Shown here piece after piece: positions 1-13,665 of a stretch of DNA of 64,000 bases. Source of the DNA: Cordia subcordata. Taxonomy: Eukaryota > Streptophyta > Magnoliopsida > Boraginales > Cordiaceae. The translations under genes were made by a program, and so were the position numbers. The notes beneath the pieces are model-generated. The model was not told the origin of the DNA, did not search any database, and saw nothing but the letters and a program-made list of their open reading frames with translations. How positions within the stretch are numbered: position 1 is the first letter of the stretch; the number at the start of each line of letters is the position of its first letter. Location of the stretch: positions 1,906,001 through 1,970,000 of the forward strand of contig JAPTOF010000010.1 of NCBI GenBank assembly GCA_028554755.1, written 5' to 3'.

Positions 1-3000
1 GTGCTAGCCATTCAATAATCCCAGAGAACTTGCTGAAAATGGGTTCTGGCGAACGAGAAGATGGAATTTCTAACGAACAAATTGATGCCTCAAGTACTAG
101 AAAGCATCAGTCAGGTCTGTCCTTTCCAACAGTGTGATAAAATTGCTACATATGTTCTTGAATGTTCAACTGTCAAAACATCTAGTTCTAATCATTTCTT
201 TTATTCATTAGTAACTGTGCAAATTTATAAGTTCACAGTGGATAAATTAGGAACACAAGTACCGACCTCTGTGGGTTTTAGTAGTCAATAATTTAAGTGG
301 TCTTTATAGAACTCATCCGATGCTTTTCCTGTTCAGGTGTTATATATGTTACATTTCTTTCTATATTGGAGGGGCATGGTTAAGGAGCATTTTGTTGATG
401 TGTTTTCGTCTTGCTTTACATCTTCCTTTTACATCAGATCCTTTGCTAGCTTTGATGGATGGAGCTTTTTTGACCATTTGACTTGCTAGATGGATGAAAG
501 ATTATGCTGGATTGTAACATAAACAAGTCTTTTGTGTTTGATCATTGCTTCTTCTCCTCCACTGTTTAAACTTGAAATAATTAAGTGGTTCTTTTCAAGT
601 GAACCTGAGGGCTATTTTCGTCCCGTGGTATGTAGTTGGCCGATGAGTTTATATAAGAAGCCTAGCAATTCTTTTAGAGTTTTTTGCTGAATCCCAGCAC
701 TTGCACCATCTCTGATTTTGGATGTAATTAAGATGGGGTGAACCCTTATAATTTAAGCATTTTTCTTGGCTTTGACTTTTATTGTACACCTTTGTTTTGA
801 GAATAATGATAACCTTCCTCTTGCTAGTTACAAAGCTGCTAAATTTTATAGTCCTAATTATTTCGTGTATATCTCAGGACCTGTGCATAACGACTTTGCC
901 TCGATTCGTGCTGCATCAATTCGCGCTGGTGGTTTAGCGGCTCGTGAGATGGCTCTGAAAAGAGCCAGTGGCAAGTCTCAATCTCCTAAAAGTGACTCTT
1001 CAATGAAAGGACTTGCTACTGAACATACTGAGATATCTGATGTCAGAGATTATCCTAATTCTGGTAAAGATATCAATCAGGAACTTGGGCAGCAGGGGGA
1101 TAATGAGCAAATGAAGGAATTAAGGAATGATAGTAGGTTTAATGTCAGTAGTTCAACTGTGAGAAAACTTTTTGCAGAGGACACAATAACTGAAAGTCAA
1201 AAGCCAGATGGTGGCTTGAATCATTTGAATAATGCAGTAGACTTGCCTCAAATGTCTGGCTTTGAAAATGGGGTGGCAGGTCTAAGTTATATAAATTCTC
1301 AAGAACCTGGGGAGTTATCACAAGCAAATGCACTTGATTTTGTGGATAAATTTCTTGAAGTTAATGTTATTGAATATGATGAAGATATTGATGTCAGAAG
1401 GTCTACTGGAGGAAAATCAAAGGCTTCTTCATGTGTCAAACGGACCCAACATTTGGCGAAGATAGCTGTTCACGGGAGTATGGATAGAGAAGATGGGATA
1501 TTTGACTGGGATGATAATCGTGAGGATGAAGGTGGTGGAGAGTTTTTCCGGAAGAAAAAAGATCTGTTCTTTGGTAATGGAGGCCAGAAACAGAACTCTT
1601 TGACCCAGCTTACGAAGCCAAGGTGTCTTGACTTTAAAGGTTGCAAGGCTATTGAGGACTGCAGAGATGAGAAAGAAGAGCATCCAGGCACCAAGAAAAT
1701 ATTGAAAGATTCAGTTCACTCTGATTCATGGGTTGTTTTGCGTAAGACAAGAGGAAGTAGCAAGTCATCAAAACCACAAGGAAATTTGGGACAGAAGTTC
1801 CATGAACCGTTGAATGCAGTTTCTGGTGATGGGTTGCTAGACACTGGTACTAGGAAGAATGACCTGGATATGCTGGATGTTGGTCCTGATACCCAGGTGG
1901 CTGCTGAAGCAATGGAAACTTTATGCTTTGGCATGGTTGGCCCTGAAAAAGATTGTAGTAAGGCTGGCAAAGATTCCAAGGGTTCTCAGAGAGCTGAAGC
2001 TAGAAATAGGGTACAGGCTAAGCAAAGAATTCTACCAAAGAAAGCATGTTCATTGAATGCTGGAGCTGTTACAAGGCAATCAAAGAGAATAAAGAGGAAT
2101 TATGCTGAGGTAAGTGCAAAAGCATCTGATTCATTGGTGTGGTCTAAAAATGCTAGAAAGCTATGCAATTCAGAACCTGTAAAAGCACAATCAAAGAGGG
2201 CTAAGTTGGATGGTGAAAGTTGCTATGCTGAAAATGATGACGGAAACTTAGGTAGTTTTCACTCTAAGACAAGTGAGAAAAGAAAACAGAAGACCACTTC
2301 CAAAACAAGAGATCTTGACGAGACTGATAGATGTCACGTTACTGCATCCACTGCCCGAAGGCAGAAAGTGAAATGTGGCTTGCCAGAGCAGCATGGTTCT
2401 CTCACACCTGTAGCTCATCGTACTAGGCGGCGTTCGGAAAGGAATAAGATATCTTCTGCAGAGGAGTCAAATGATTCCAGAGAGGAGATAAATGGTCTTG
2501 CAGGGGTCTCTGGCCATAGAAAAAGACGTAAAATAGATGCTAATGCTTCAGAGATAATTCTTGCCAAAGAGAAGAGTGATCATGCCATCGAACTCAGAGT
2601 TGAAAAATCAGTCCGAGATGAGCTATCTGATCCCAAATTTAGTGGTACATCTGGTGCATTAAAAATTGATGCAGCAGACTATCCCAAAAAGCGAAGAACT
2701 TGTAGAAAGTTGCCCTCAAACACACGAGAAGATAAGATTGAGTATTACACGAGGTCGTCTAGGCTGAAAACTGATGCAATTAGTGCCTCCATGGATGTAA
2801 ATAACATTGTCAATGCCAAGGCAAGTGAAAGGCCTAATAAGAGGAGCGATCCAGAGGCCAACGCATCTACTGAAGGTGCAGAAGCCACTGTAGGATTAGA
2901 TTCATCACCAAGAGATGCATGTAAACCATCTACATCAGCATGTACAACCCCTCTTAACTGTAGAACTCCAGTCAATGCCGCATCACCTATTTGCATGGGC

Positions 3001-5450
3001 GATGAATATCAGAAACTGTCTAGCAGGAAACGCCTGCACAGGTCACCCCTTATGAAGGAACTCTGTAGCTTACTTACGACTGGATCAAAACTTACAGTAA
3101 CAGATTCAAGGCAGAGGAGGGATATGGCTCATGTTCGAGTCTTGTTCAGTCACCATCTTGATGCAGATATAATCAAACAGCAGAAGAAGGTAAATTTATT
3201 TGTATCCTTTTTCTTGTTCATTAACCCAAATTTACTAGTCAATGGATTATATCGTTGTTCTTCTGTTACAGATTTTGTCTCGTTTGGGGGCAGTGGAAGC
3301 ATCCTCTATGTCGGATGCCACGCACTTTGTGACAGATAAATTTGTGCGGACAAGGAATATGTTAGAGGCTATTGCTTTAGGCAAACCTGTGGTTACACAT
3401 ATATGGCTTGAAAGTTGTGGACAAGCTAGCTGTCTCATTGATGAAAAAAATTTTATACTCAGAGATGGAAAAAAGGAAAAAGAGTTTGGCTTTAGTATGC
3501 CTGTCTCATTAGCACGAGCGTCCCAGCATCCACTTTTGCAAGTAATGAATCATATGTTTAGTTTACCAAATACAATAAGTTATTTGGGTTATATCTAATA
3601 TCATAACTGTGCAGGCGCAAAGACTGTTGATCACCCCAAGTACGAAGCCTGGTAAAGAAATATTAGTAAGCTTGGTGAAGGCAGTTGGTGGTCTGGTACG
3701 TAAAATTTTCTTGCACAATTCTGTTCAGTTTTCCTGGCTTCCAGCTAAAGTATATTAGGACTTGGTTCTCCTCTATCTCTCTCTTTCTTTCAGATTTCTC
3801 ATAATTTATTAATAATGGTTGTAACGCAAAGCTTCCTTTTGAACTTGGCATTTTCTAAGCGATGGATGTGATGCCCCGTAGCTCTTTCATATGAAAACTG
3901 TTCTAAGATTATCAAGATCAGCTTTGATACTTGTGCAATGATGACACCGAACTTATATCTGCTCATCTGGGACGTACTGTTACCATGTGTTTAGCTAGTT
4001 TTGGTGTATAGCAAAGTAGCAGTATGCCAATCACTCTTTTAAATGACTGCCCTACCAGTTCTGTGGGAAATGTCAAAATTGTATGGTTAAGTTTATCTAG
4101 GAGAAACTTGTTGTTGCACTTTATTGGAATCAACTCTTTCTATATTTCCCAGAATTGTCTACAGAAAGAATGTGCATTGTCACTTGGATCCGGCAGGATT
4201 TCCATGTAATTGTCTCTAGGTTTTATTTGATGGTATATAGTGAAGGTAAAGTAGTTTATATTGTTTACCTTGAGAGCTGCTATAATAAAATAATCCACTT
4301 GTAGAATGTCCGCTGGCATGTTCGGGCCCACTTGAACTTTTATGGTAGATTTTGTTACTAAAAGATTACATACTTTTTACCTACGAAGCCTGGTAAAACT
4401 GTTAGTGATTAGTACAAGTTCAGCAGTATAATGCATTTCTCATTTTCCTTGCATCCTTGACCCACATAATTTTTGACCTTTCTGTCCAATCAATGGTTGA
4501 TGGTGTTTGCCAATTAGCTTATGGTTTGGTATCTGTACATTTTGGGTTGTGAGTTGGACCTAAGGATCAAGATCTATCATTCCCGCCCCCCCCCCAAACA
4601 AAAAACAAAAAACAAAAAAGGGCCGATTTCACTTTACATTCAGATCTACACCCTTAAACAATTCATGTTAGATATTTTTGTTGACTTGTTATGGATGACT
4701 TCCATAGTTAGTTTGCCTTTCACTTGTTAATATGCTTCATGAATACGTATGTGTGCATTCATATCCTAATCTCAGTTGAAATGCTCCTCAGGCAGTAGAA
4801 AGACTTGGGAGATCTGCATTGAAGGATGAAAAACTTCCAGATGATCTTTTGATTTTATCATGTGAAGAAGATTATGAGACATGCATGCCGTTCCTTGAGA
4901 GAGGTTTGATAATCTTACTTTGTGTGGAAACCATATGTAGGAGGAGTTCAGAGGGTATTTATCTGAAAATATCACATCATATCTGCAGGTGCAGCAGTCT
5001 ACAGTTCAGAACTTCTACTGAATGGAATAGTTACTCAGAAGCTGGAGTATGAGAGGTTTGCTTCTTTATCACACCTGCTAGGGCTTTTATTTGGACGGTG
5101 AATAGGTTGACCTGAAACAATTATTTGAAATACACGTCATGTGCCTTTCCAGTTCCTCTTAATTGAACTAGACTGCAAATAGATAAATGTGCTAAGTCCT
5201 CTCTGAAGCTTCTGTTTAGTGATAAATGTTCATACTAGCCTGTGCTATTTTAGTGTCAAATGTTGCTTTATAAAATGCATACATGTATGCATCTGAGAGT
5301 CTGAGAGCCAGTTAGAGGTTCTTTTTTGACAAATTGTTCGTTTCACATGGCAGGCATCGACTCTTCTTGAATCACGTCAAGAGGACCCGTTCCACGATAT
5401 GGGTGCGAAAGGATAACAACCAGTATCTTCCTGTTACGAAACGTAAATAA
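1..5450 (+). CDS. Tandem-BRCT domain nuclear protein, 5' partial (seven exons visible)
   Basis: Exons read as <3-114, 878-3189, 3272-3541, 3615-3695, 4792-4903, 4989-5055 and 5354-5450. All junctions are GT-AG and the phases join without a break, giving 1017 codons including the TAA stop. The frame is open to the window edge, so the N-terminus is missing. Residues about 1-785 are acidic and basic low-complexity sequence with many KR-rich, NLS-like clusters and the segment SQEPGELSQANALDFVD. BRCT 1 (about 790-880, from VRVLFSHHLD to the conserved Trp of THIWLESC) and BRCT 2 (about 910-1005) close the protein. This resembles plant PTIP/MDC1-like BRCT proteins, such as my recollection of Arabidopsis At4g03130/At3g21480, which are assigned to DNA-damage response. 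BRCT 1 has Ser-His where many phosphopeptide-binding BRCTs have Ser/Thr-Gly, so phosphoprotein binding is uncertain. The long open frame in exon 2 appears to start at 766 only through a TTG codon; the real boundary is the acceptor ending at 877. Confidence 0.88.
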
Positions 5451-6524
5451 GGATTCTGTCTTCTTCTTTCTGCACATGTATAGTAGGATTCTTTTTTTCA
5501 TTCTATACCATTTTTGGGTCGTGATTGGTAAATTATGAGTCTACTGTATTTCTCCATTTCTTTTGTTCGTTATTTTGGTCAGAAGTATGTTCCACTCTTG
5601 GAGGAAGAGTACTCTAATCCCCTCTTAATGGAACAAGACTTGAGCTCTTTTGGTCGAATGTATGTCCATTTCATATATTTGCAATTTTGTCATTCTTGAT
5701 GCTTTTAAACAGTTGGGGTTTTCTTCTCTTTGTAATGCATCCTTCAGAAGGTTCTCGCTAATGATTTGTTACCAGCGAACCTATTGCCAAAAGGCAACTT
5801 TTTTCCATTTCTAGATGTGGTCTAAAAAGGCGCGTAATTTGTGTTACTTGTATCACTACGAGAGTAATTAATATGAGTAATTTTTGTTTTACTTTTATTA
5901 CTACGAGTGTAATTAATATGAGAGGTTCTTGATTTGTTATCGGGTGATGATTTGATGCACTTAAGCGACCAATGTCTTCAAGGTAACTTCTTGTAGGAAA
6001 ATGAAGAGCATTTTTCATTAAATACTAGTACAAGGAAAGAAAATAATCAGTTAGAGAAACATAATATCTATAATAAAAAAATTTAGTACAGTTGAAAATT
6101 TTATAGAAACATTCCACCTGGAAATGTGCAAGTATAAGACTTGCCTTGATAAGTCCAAGATGACTTGGAAGACTACCTCAATCCCTGTATATAGCAAGAA
6201 TTTCGTACATCAAGCTGTAATTTGTGAGAGAAGTTGAGATTGCCGAAAGATTTAAGATCTCATAACGTAAACACAAGGCTCACATTATCACTGATTAGTG
6301 CGCTAAAGGAGGGTGGAAAATTGTTAACACGCAGTACTGAAGTTCTCACTGGTGAAAACATAGATTACCCTTCGTATGCACAAATATCTCTACACACAGA
6401 TAACGCATAAACATTGAGTTGTACCAAGCATCCAGTTCTCAGTTCTCTTACATCGGACAACCATCATCCACACCACTGCTTGGCAGCCAAAAAAATCTTG
6501 GGTATTGTGGCTCTTGTACTCGGT
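5451..6524. other. Convergent intergenic region with 3' UTRs
   Basis: This stretch lies between the stops of two convergent genes and should hold both 3' UTRs. No coding sequence is supported. A roughly 45-bp imperfect tandem duplication lies at about 5836-5921, both units ending in gtaattaatatgag. Confidence 0.5.
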
Positions 6525-9500
6525 TCATACAGGGTTGGAGCTTGAAGAAACTTGAACTCGCCACGAGAAGTATGTAATATACATGTAGTTGAGACACATA
6601 GCCGCTCCAAATCCCAGAACTGCAGATAGCATGACCGAGTAAACTGCCGGAACATGCAGCTGACAGAAGTGATACTGGAGGATTTAGTCATACGTGATCA
6701 AATAGAGAAATACTTGTAAATGTCTTTATCAGAACATGTACAACGTCTAATTCGTCCGTCTAAAGCATCAATTTATCAAAGCAGTGAAATTCTTAGGCTT
6801 TTGCAAGCATGATTAGAATAGAAGAATTTAATCTTCCAGAACTTCATAACCGGCAGCTTGAAGTATCTGATAAGATGTATTTTGTAAAGTGATCTTCGAG
6901 TCCTTCCTCGTTTCATTTGCCATATCTATCTTGCCTTCTTTAGAACTACGTATCTTTCTCCATTTGTATTTCGTACTTGACACAAGTGGTCTAGGTCCTT
7001 CGTGAATCACTTAACAAATAAAGACATTTTCACCATTGGCAAAAACAAGAAAAATAATCAGACAAAAGTTTCTCAATTGAAGTAAAAATCTTTCAATTGT
7101 GGCTATCACAGAACCTACCCACTTCGAAGTGCATAATAGACTCAAAAAGAAGGTAGAAACTGCAAGGCAGTAACATATGCACATTATTCTTCATGGATAT
7201 GATTCTTTAGGCCAAGCTAAAACAGTTAGGGTGCTTCAACGAATACTTGTATAGTCTGCTTCCAGTTTCTCCTTTTCTAAACTTCAAGAGATGGAGGGCT
7301 TTCACATCCATTACTAGTATATTACTAAAATCACTCTTATACATTACTAAAATCACTCTTAGACAAACGTTTAATGTTTTTGCAATGGTTCATTAAGTCT
7401 CAAGAGTTCAGTGTTTCTTAGTAGCATAATAGCATTGAAGAAGAAAATTTAGAAAAGAGAATGAACACAACTGTGGTGTATCTTTGCAGACAATTGTAGG
7501 AGAAAATAGAATGTCCTTACAATTGAATAGAGAAGGTTGAGAGTCATCGCTGTGAGTCCAAATTCAAGAGCTGCATATGTCCATATGTACTCTCTGATTG
7601 CTGCAAAGAGAGAATTAATCAAAAAAAGACATGCTTTACACAAAAAGTGAAGCCAAATTCTCGGTGTCTTAGCCATACCTAAGATGACAGCAAAGGTAGA
7701 AGCCAAAATGGCCAATGTAAAAGAAAACGGTGCAGCAATCAAAAGCGCCTTTGTTTGCATGTCACGGATCTAAACATCAAAGGACAAATAGTAAGCACCT
7801 TGATGTAAACTGCCTTTGCAAGTAGGGGATACTTCAGATATGAGATAGTTTTGACGCTCATAGCTAAGAGACATACAAATTTTTAATCTAGACCTGAGGA
7901 AATCGAAGAAACAGGATTGAGAACTGAGTTTTTCACTTTCTCGTGGACAATGAAGTAAATCCAAGGAATGGCTGTGGATAAAGGAAAAAGATATATGTAG
8001 CATGAATTTGGAAATTAAATTGCTGCTGTTGTATTGAATCAGAACTAATGATTGCGATATACACACACATATGTGTGTGTGTGTATCAAGCCAGATTACT
8101 TACAAATAGCTGCTCAAGGAAAAAGAAATAGCATATCGTGCTAATCAAGACAAGCACTACGAAGTCCTGCCAAGCACTGCATAAATGTAGCAAATGAATC
8201 AATCAAGATTAACTTCAAGGTAATTTCCACACAGGAATACGATTAATGAAAGTATTATTCCAGTTTAGCAATATCAAATCTGAAGTACATGGAGAATAGA
8301 CATTAACTCCATTCACCTTATTTGCCGTGCATTCAGAAGTTGTTGGTTGTCCTCAGGCCTGTATTCTCGTCGAACATTACTTGATATCCGGAGCAAAGTT
8401 ACGGGTAAATTTTGAACTTCCTGGCCGCAGACTTCACAATTTTTGTTTCCTCTCATGCTAAACCACTTAATCGCACATGCTTCATGCACGAGTCTGAGGT
8501 CACCCTTGCAGCTGCATTCCAGTTTCATCATGTTCCCTTCTTCCGGTACATCAAAACAGATCCTGCACCCTGCTTCCTCTTCAGGAATTTCTTGGTCCTC
8601 TTCAACAGGAGCAGTACTTTGATCTGACTTGCCACAGAGTGATATTTCAGGAACAAGAACAATAAGGAAAGAGATAATGAGATATGAGTAAATACTATCA
8701 GTCACAACAGTCAATGCCCCTTTTCCGAAGCCTACAATTTGGATATTATGTGATTTTGAAGTCCATGCTATTGGTTTATCAACACAAAATAGGAAAAATG
8801 TAGATGTTTGAAAAGTTCAGTTAATTCTCGAAAAAGCCAAAATTCATGAACTCTAGCACTTAGGGTGACTCCATATGATTTCAAGATAAAATTCTCTTCA
8901 GGAAAAATATAAGTTGTACATTTGGAGACTCTACAGAATTTATTTGCTTTGATTCTTCTGTAGCACATAAAGTGATACAAAATATTGCAATAATTAGTGA
9001 CTTTAATTCACTCCAGAAGATATCCCTAATCTTTCTGTTGTCTGTTGTGTATAAGTAGCATTCATTTTCCTTCAAAAGGAGTACTCCATCTTCTTGGTTA
9101 AATTCATTAGGAATAGTGCATAAACTGAAATATAGTTACCCTTCTGTCCAACTAAACTGTTGAAAAATGGGAAAAATTGACTTGTATAACAAAACATTTA
9201 CTTTCCATTCTCATCTATAAAATTTTGTCAAGTAGAAAGAGAAAGTTGAGGCAGTACATAAAATTGTTGTATTCAACAGCAAAGGACACTAAATATGCTC
9301 TTCAAAATCATATTTAGGAAAATAGATCACATAGTTAAAAGCATAGTTATTAGCAAACGGCATACCGTCACCAGCATCTGAAGCTTGCTCGGCTCGGCTG
9401 GAAATAGATGCTGATCTTACAATAAGAAAACTTCTCCCGGGTACAGACAAGGACCTCGTAACAACAGCTCTAGATGTCCCTACCTGCAACAAAGGCAAAA

Positions 9501-12500
9501 GCAGCAGGAGTGGATCCAATATAAGTAAGCTAATCAATCGAACTTCAGTATCTTGATTATCAGGAAATTCTAGCAACCAAAAACATAAAACAAGAACTAC
9601 CAATTACACTTTCTTCTACATAACAAAGGGCACGTGAGGGCTACTAAGATTACTTGGTAGTTTTAATATGTGATGTAATTTTATTTTACTTATTTTTGAT
9701 GTAGAGTCTTCTACCATTTCTTTTTGTAAGATTTCCTCCTTCAGTAGTTAATTGTTGATCCTATTAAAGTACTATAAAGCTTATAAAAGATTTTAGATGG
9801 TATTTCTTTTACTTCATTATAAATATGACCTTATGAAGATATGCTGATTGAAGAACAATCATAGTTAAATCAGTGACTAAAGCAACAAGAGGACCAAGAA
9901 GCAATTACTGCATGTATTCATACAAGAATAATTTGATAATAACCATCGAGAAGCTCTTGAATGATGAGAATAAGGCTAGTAATAGTACAACAGTTAAGAG
10001 CATTGGTAGATATCACCTTTTTGCCACAAGAAGAGTGAGAAATGAAAAAGTTTGTTAAGTTAGTATATAATTGCGTGAGAAAAGAGGGTGATATCCAGAA
10101 TTCTTGGGCAGTTAATCCAGCATAGCGATATAAAAGCAGCTCAAAAAGTAAGAACAAATTCAAAGATCACGAAGAAACTACCTCTGGTTATATCTATATC
10201 GAGAAATAAACTAACATGAGACACCCAACCTGAGCTGGATAAAAACAAGCAAAATGGAGAGTATAACTTACAAGTGAATTTTGGTGTTCACCGTATCTAC
10301 TGGGAGGAGGGACAGAACACGAAGGGGACAAGTTTGATGCTGGGGTCACAGGAAGAGAAGAACTTCTTTTCCAAGGGAAAGCTGACATGAGATTTGCTAA
10401 AATAGGGCTTGCAGGAGCTGCCTTGGAGTCAGAATTTAGGAGAGAGCTTCTTTCACCATCAGATGCAATAATCTTCTTCTTGAAGCTTAAAGCTTGAAAG
10501 AGACGTCCACTTGATGAACTGCCATTTGAGGCACTTGGAGACTGTATTGAGCCTTTTCCACTGCGACAGCTTCCAGGGCCTGCATATCTAGGAGGTATCT
10601 GAAGGGAGAGATCTGGGTATCGTGCACCTGGCCCTGTGTTTCCTACCTTATCTTCAGATTTTCTGTTATTGGAATCAGAATGTATCTGACAAATTTTTCA
10701 TGCCATCTTAAGTACCCTTTCTAAGCTGCTCTAGTACAATCATGTAAGAAGCTGATATAAAGAAATTGTCTTCTGTTCATCACATTTCCAAAACCAAAAT
10801 AGAACTTATAATTGTTAAAGAATTATCACACTAAGATGAGTTTGAAGATGTGCTTGCAAATGTCTGCTTCACCAAACACAGATTCAGGAAGTGAATCATT
10901 ATCATGAAGCAAATACACTATGAACTAGGGGAATAGTTATGTGACATTTAAGCCTATAAAATGTTAGACATTATGCTCATCTTTTATAGAACTTTCAATA
11001 TCTGGCAACTGATTGACACTGCTACAGTATGGTAGCTCGTGTTATAGGACTTCTAAGGTAGTTCGTGAACAAGAGGATGTAGAAAAATAAGACTTTAAGC
11101 AACTTGAAACAAGAAGTCCACACGGCTAAGACATTGCCAACTTTTGGAAGTCACCACGTATAATTTGGAAAAGATGCAAGAGCAAAATTTCAGCCATGGA
11201 AATATGAAATAAAAGCAGCTTCGCTGAAGTGTAGTAAGATTCTTACTCATTCCGAAAAGTGAATACTTGCATATATGATTTATGACTATAAGAGAGAAGA
11301 GTATTCCACAATTCAATATGATCTTTCACTCCCTCTTTCTTTTTCTTTCTTTTTTCCGGGGATAGATATATATCCAAAATGTTTGTATCATACTCCAAGA
11401 GCTGGTTATCTATCCAATTAACTTTCTTAACACTAAAAGCACCAATTTAAAATGTAGCGAAAACAATTAACATGCCAAATAACACCAGCGAATCACATCA
11501 TAAGCTGCTACTCTTATGGTGACTGTATAATTGCCCTTGCCATCATCAGTCAAACCTTTTTGTGGAGATCTTATTCGCACAGCATTGTGACAAATAATCA
11601 GGGGAAATCGCCACAATTATTTCATTGAAGAACATATAACGTATGGACAGAATAGTGCTAAACAGAAAAACTTGGTCGCTACCTTATAGACATAACTATC
11701 GTTACTATGAAAATATTAACATCTATTCCCTCTTCATACATAAAGTTCCCTGTCTCCGAAAGGACTCTTAGTCTCTTACATCTGTTCTAGATCACTGGCT
11801 AACAATTCCCACAAGATGATTGCTTTTGCGCCCATCTTAATGCAGATACACAAACTCACTTTCCTCTCTCACTCTTCCTTTACAGTGGAAAGAGATAACA
11901 AAATGAAAAACTCAAACTTCTATGAACTCATATGTAACAGAAACAAGAAGCAAATTTTAGACATTATACATTCTGAATTCAATAGTTCAAATATGCATGT
12001 TCAGACACAACAATAACTAACCAAAAAGATAAAAATAAAAAGAAGAAGAAGAAGAAGAATTGCTATCTTGTCTATATCTCATTTCAGCTGCAAGTAGTAA
12101 CAAAACCAAACAAGTTCAATTTAGTTCAAAAGTTATCTATTTATCCAAAAATTTGCTTATGTACATCAAGTTCATAAATGAATCAAACCTGATTACCTTA
12201 TTCATGAAATACACATATATATATACTGAAGCACCACCAAAAAAAAAAAAAAAAAGAAGAGAACAGAGGAAAGAGTATGTCACAATTATACATACTTTAT
12301 CATAAGATAATCATAAAGCAGCGCACTAAACATCCTATAAATCAAAATTAAATTGTAAAAATACACAAAGATCAAAACTTTGATGAGAATGCGAGATGCC
12401 CTTTTCATAAAATACTAAAACACACAGACACACACAAAAAGAAAAATCAAAACTTTAATATAAAACAAAGACAGCCCTTTTCACAAAGATGCTAACCTGA

Positions 12501-12751
12501 GTAGAGCAAGAAGAATTAGGAGATGCAGGTGTAATTTCATTATCTGAAACTGCATTAGCCAAAGGCTCTGTTATGCTGTGTGCTTCCATTTCTGAATTAG
12601 GAGATGCAGGTGTAATTTCATTATCTGAAACTGCATTAGCCAAAGGCTCTGTTATGCTGTGTGCTTCCATTTCTGAATTAGGAGATGCAGGTGTAATTTC
12701 ATTATCTGAAACTGCATTAGCCAAAGGCTCTGTTATGCTGTGTGTTTCCAT
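6525..12751 (-). CDS. RING-CH (RINGv) membrane E3 ubiquitin ligase, eight exons
   Basis: Exons on the minus strand are 12751-12497, 10685-10272, 9483-9366, 8623-8317, 8176-8104, 7769-7679, 7600-7521 and 6659-6525. All introns are GT-AG and the phases join, giving 1473 nt, or 490 residues plus TGA. An in-frame TAA six bases upstream and a strong context (AGAAATGG) fix the start. Residues 1-81 are a triplicated 27-residue unit. About 86-260 is Ser/Pro-rich. The RINGv zinc finger follows at about 278-325: CRIC, CSC, His, Cys, CEVC in C4HC3 order. Several hydrophobic segments at the C-terminus should anchor it in a membrane. The family transfers ubiquitin to membrane or associated proteins; the substrate here is unknown. 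Intron 1 is about 1.8 kb. A pyrimidine tract and AG just before the ATG (about 12761) could be the acceptor of a 5' UTR intron. Confidence 0.92.
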
Positions 12752-12755
12752 TTCT
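12513..12755 (-). repeat. 81-bp in-frame tandem triplication in RINGv exon 1
   Basis: There are three adjacent 81-bp units: 12513-12593, 12594-12674 and 12675-12755. The first two are identical and the third differs by one base (a Thr instead of Ala codon after MetGlu on the coding strand). Each encodes a 27-residue block beginning Met-Glu-(Thr/Ala)-His-Ser and containing [10 protein letters not shown]. Each unit therefore begins with its own in-frame ATG. The near-identity implies recent expansion, or possibly an assembly error. Confidence 0.97.
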
Positions 12756-13044
12756 TACACTAAACAGAAGAAAATTCACTATATTTGGGGGAAGAAAACA
12801 GCTAAATAAAATATTCAAAGAAAAGTATAAGTAAACTTCATATGTGAAATATGTAATAGAGTGGAGGTGGGGTCATGAAATGTCGTGTGTGTTGTGTTGG
12901 GTAGTGTGGTGAGAGGCTTCTGCGTGTTGAGGAAGAAGATGACAATGTCTGGGTTCGGGGTAGATGGCTCCCACTTCTTGACGAGTGACTTATCAGTACC
13001 TTCATATCTTGTGTCTATATGCGCGTGTATGTGTTTCCCCGGTG
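12756..13044 (-). promoter_or_regulatory. Probable promoter/5' UTR region of the RINGv gene
   Basis: This is non-coding sequence directly upstream of the RINGv start, bounded upstream by a fold-back MITE. I see no certain TATA box. The pyrimidine-rich stretch before about 12761 suggests a 5' UTR intron, which would place the transcription start inside or beyond this interval. Confidence 0.35.
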
Positions 13045-13423
13045 GGATTTTTTTTAAAAAATAACACAATTTAAATAATTAATTTAAAAAATAACCTTGT
13101 GCTTTTTATTGAGTTTCAAAATTAATACTTTTGATTTTTTAATAAACAAAATTAGATATTCAAAAAATAAAAAAGTACAAAATACACAACGTATTGTAAC
13201 GGACCGATTGTTTTGCTATAAATACCCCCTTTCTTCTTCGTTTTGCCAGAAAAATATGTGCTGCACAATTTATCGGCTATTGAATTTATTTTGCACATTT
13301 TTGTTTTTTGAATACCCATTTTCGTTTATTGAATAACCAAAAGTGTTATTTTTGAAACCCAGCTAAAAACAAGGCTATTTTTGAAATTAATTATTTAAAT
13401 TGTGTTATTTGTAAAAAAAATCC
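13045..13423. mobile_element. Fold-back MITE (arms about 150 bp)
   Basis: The left arm starting gggatttttttt aligns with the reverse complement of the right arm ending aaaaaaaatcc over about 150 bp, sharing ataacacaatttaaataatt. The centre (about 13195-13255) is unique and contains a TATA-like ctataaata. There is no coding capacity and the class is uncertain. Confidence 0.75.
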
Positions 13424-13435
13424 TCTTCGGTGCTG

Positions 13436-13665
13436 GACTAAAATATTATGATCCGTTTGGATTGGATTTTTTTAAAGGTATTTTTTCAAGAGTTTTTAAA
13501 AAATAATTTTTTTAAAAGTTAAAAATTTTAATTTTTAAAAAAATTGTATTTAAGTTTTTTAATTTTAAATTTTTTAAAAAATTAAATTAAATAATTATTA
13601 CAAATTTAATATAATTTTAAAAAAATATTTTTTTTTGAAAAAAGCCAATTCAAACTGTATATGTT
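13436..13665. mobile_element. MITE of the gtttggattggc family, AT-rich copy
   Basis: The ends are inverted: ccgtttggattgg on the left and gccaattcaaac on the right. The core is T/A-rich and includes attattacaaattt. Related copies lie at 25280-25506, 30260-30455, 30795-30998 and partly at 32905-33110 and 63311-63351. Confidence 0.65.

Noticed and set aside
766..877. N-terminal extension of the long BRCT reading frame (from 766)
   Set aside because: The frame starts at TTG and the sequence up to 877 is intron; a good acceptor (tatctcag) and phase match with exon 1 place the exon start at 878.
4570..4622. C-run and A-rich tract in BRCT intron 4 as a processed insertion
   Set aside because: No target duplication or homologous body seen; simple intronic low-complexity sequence.
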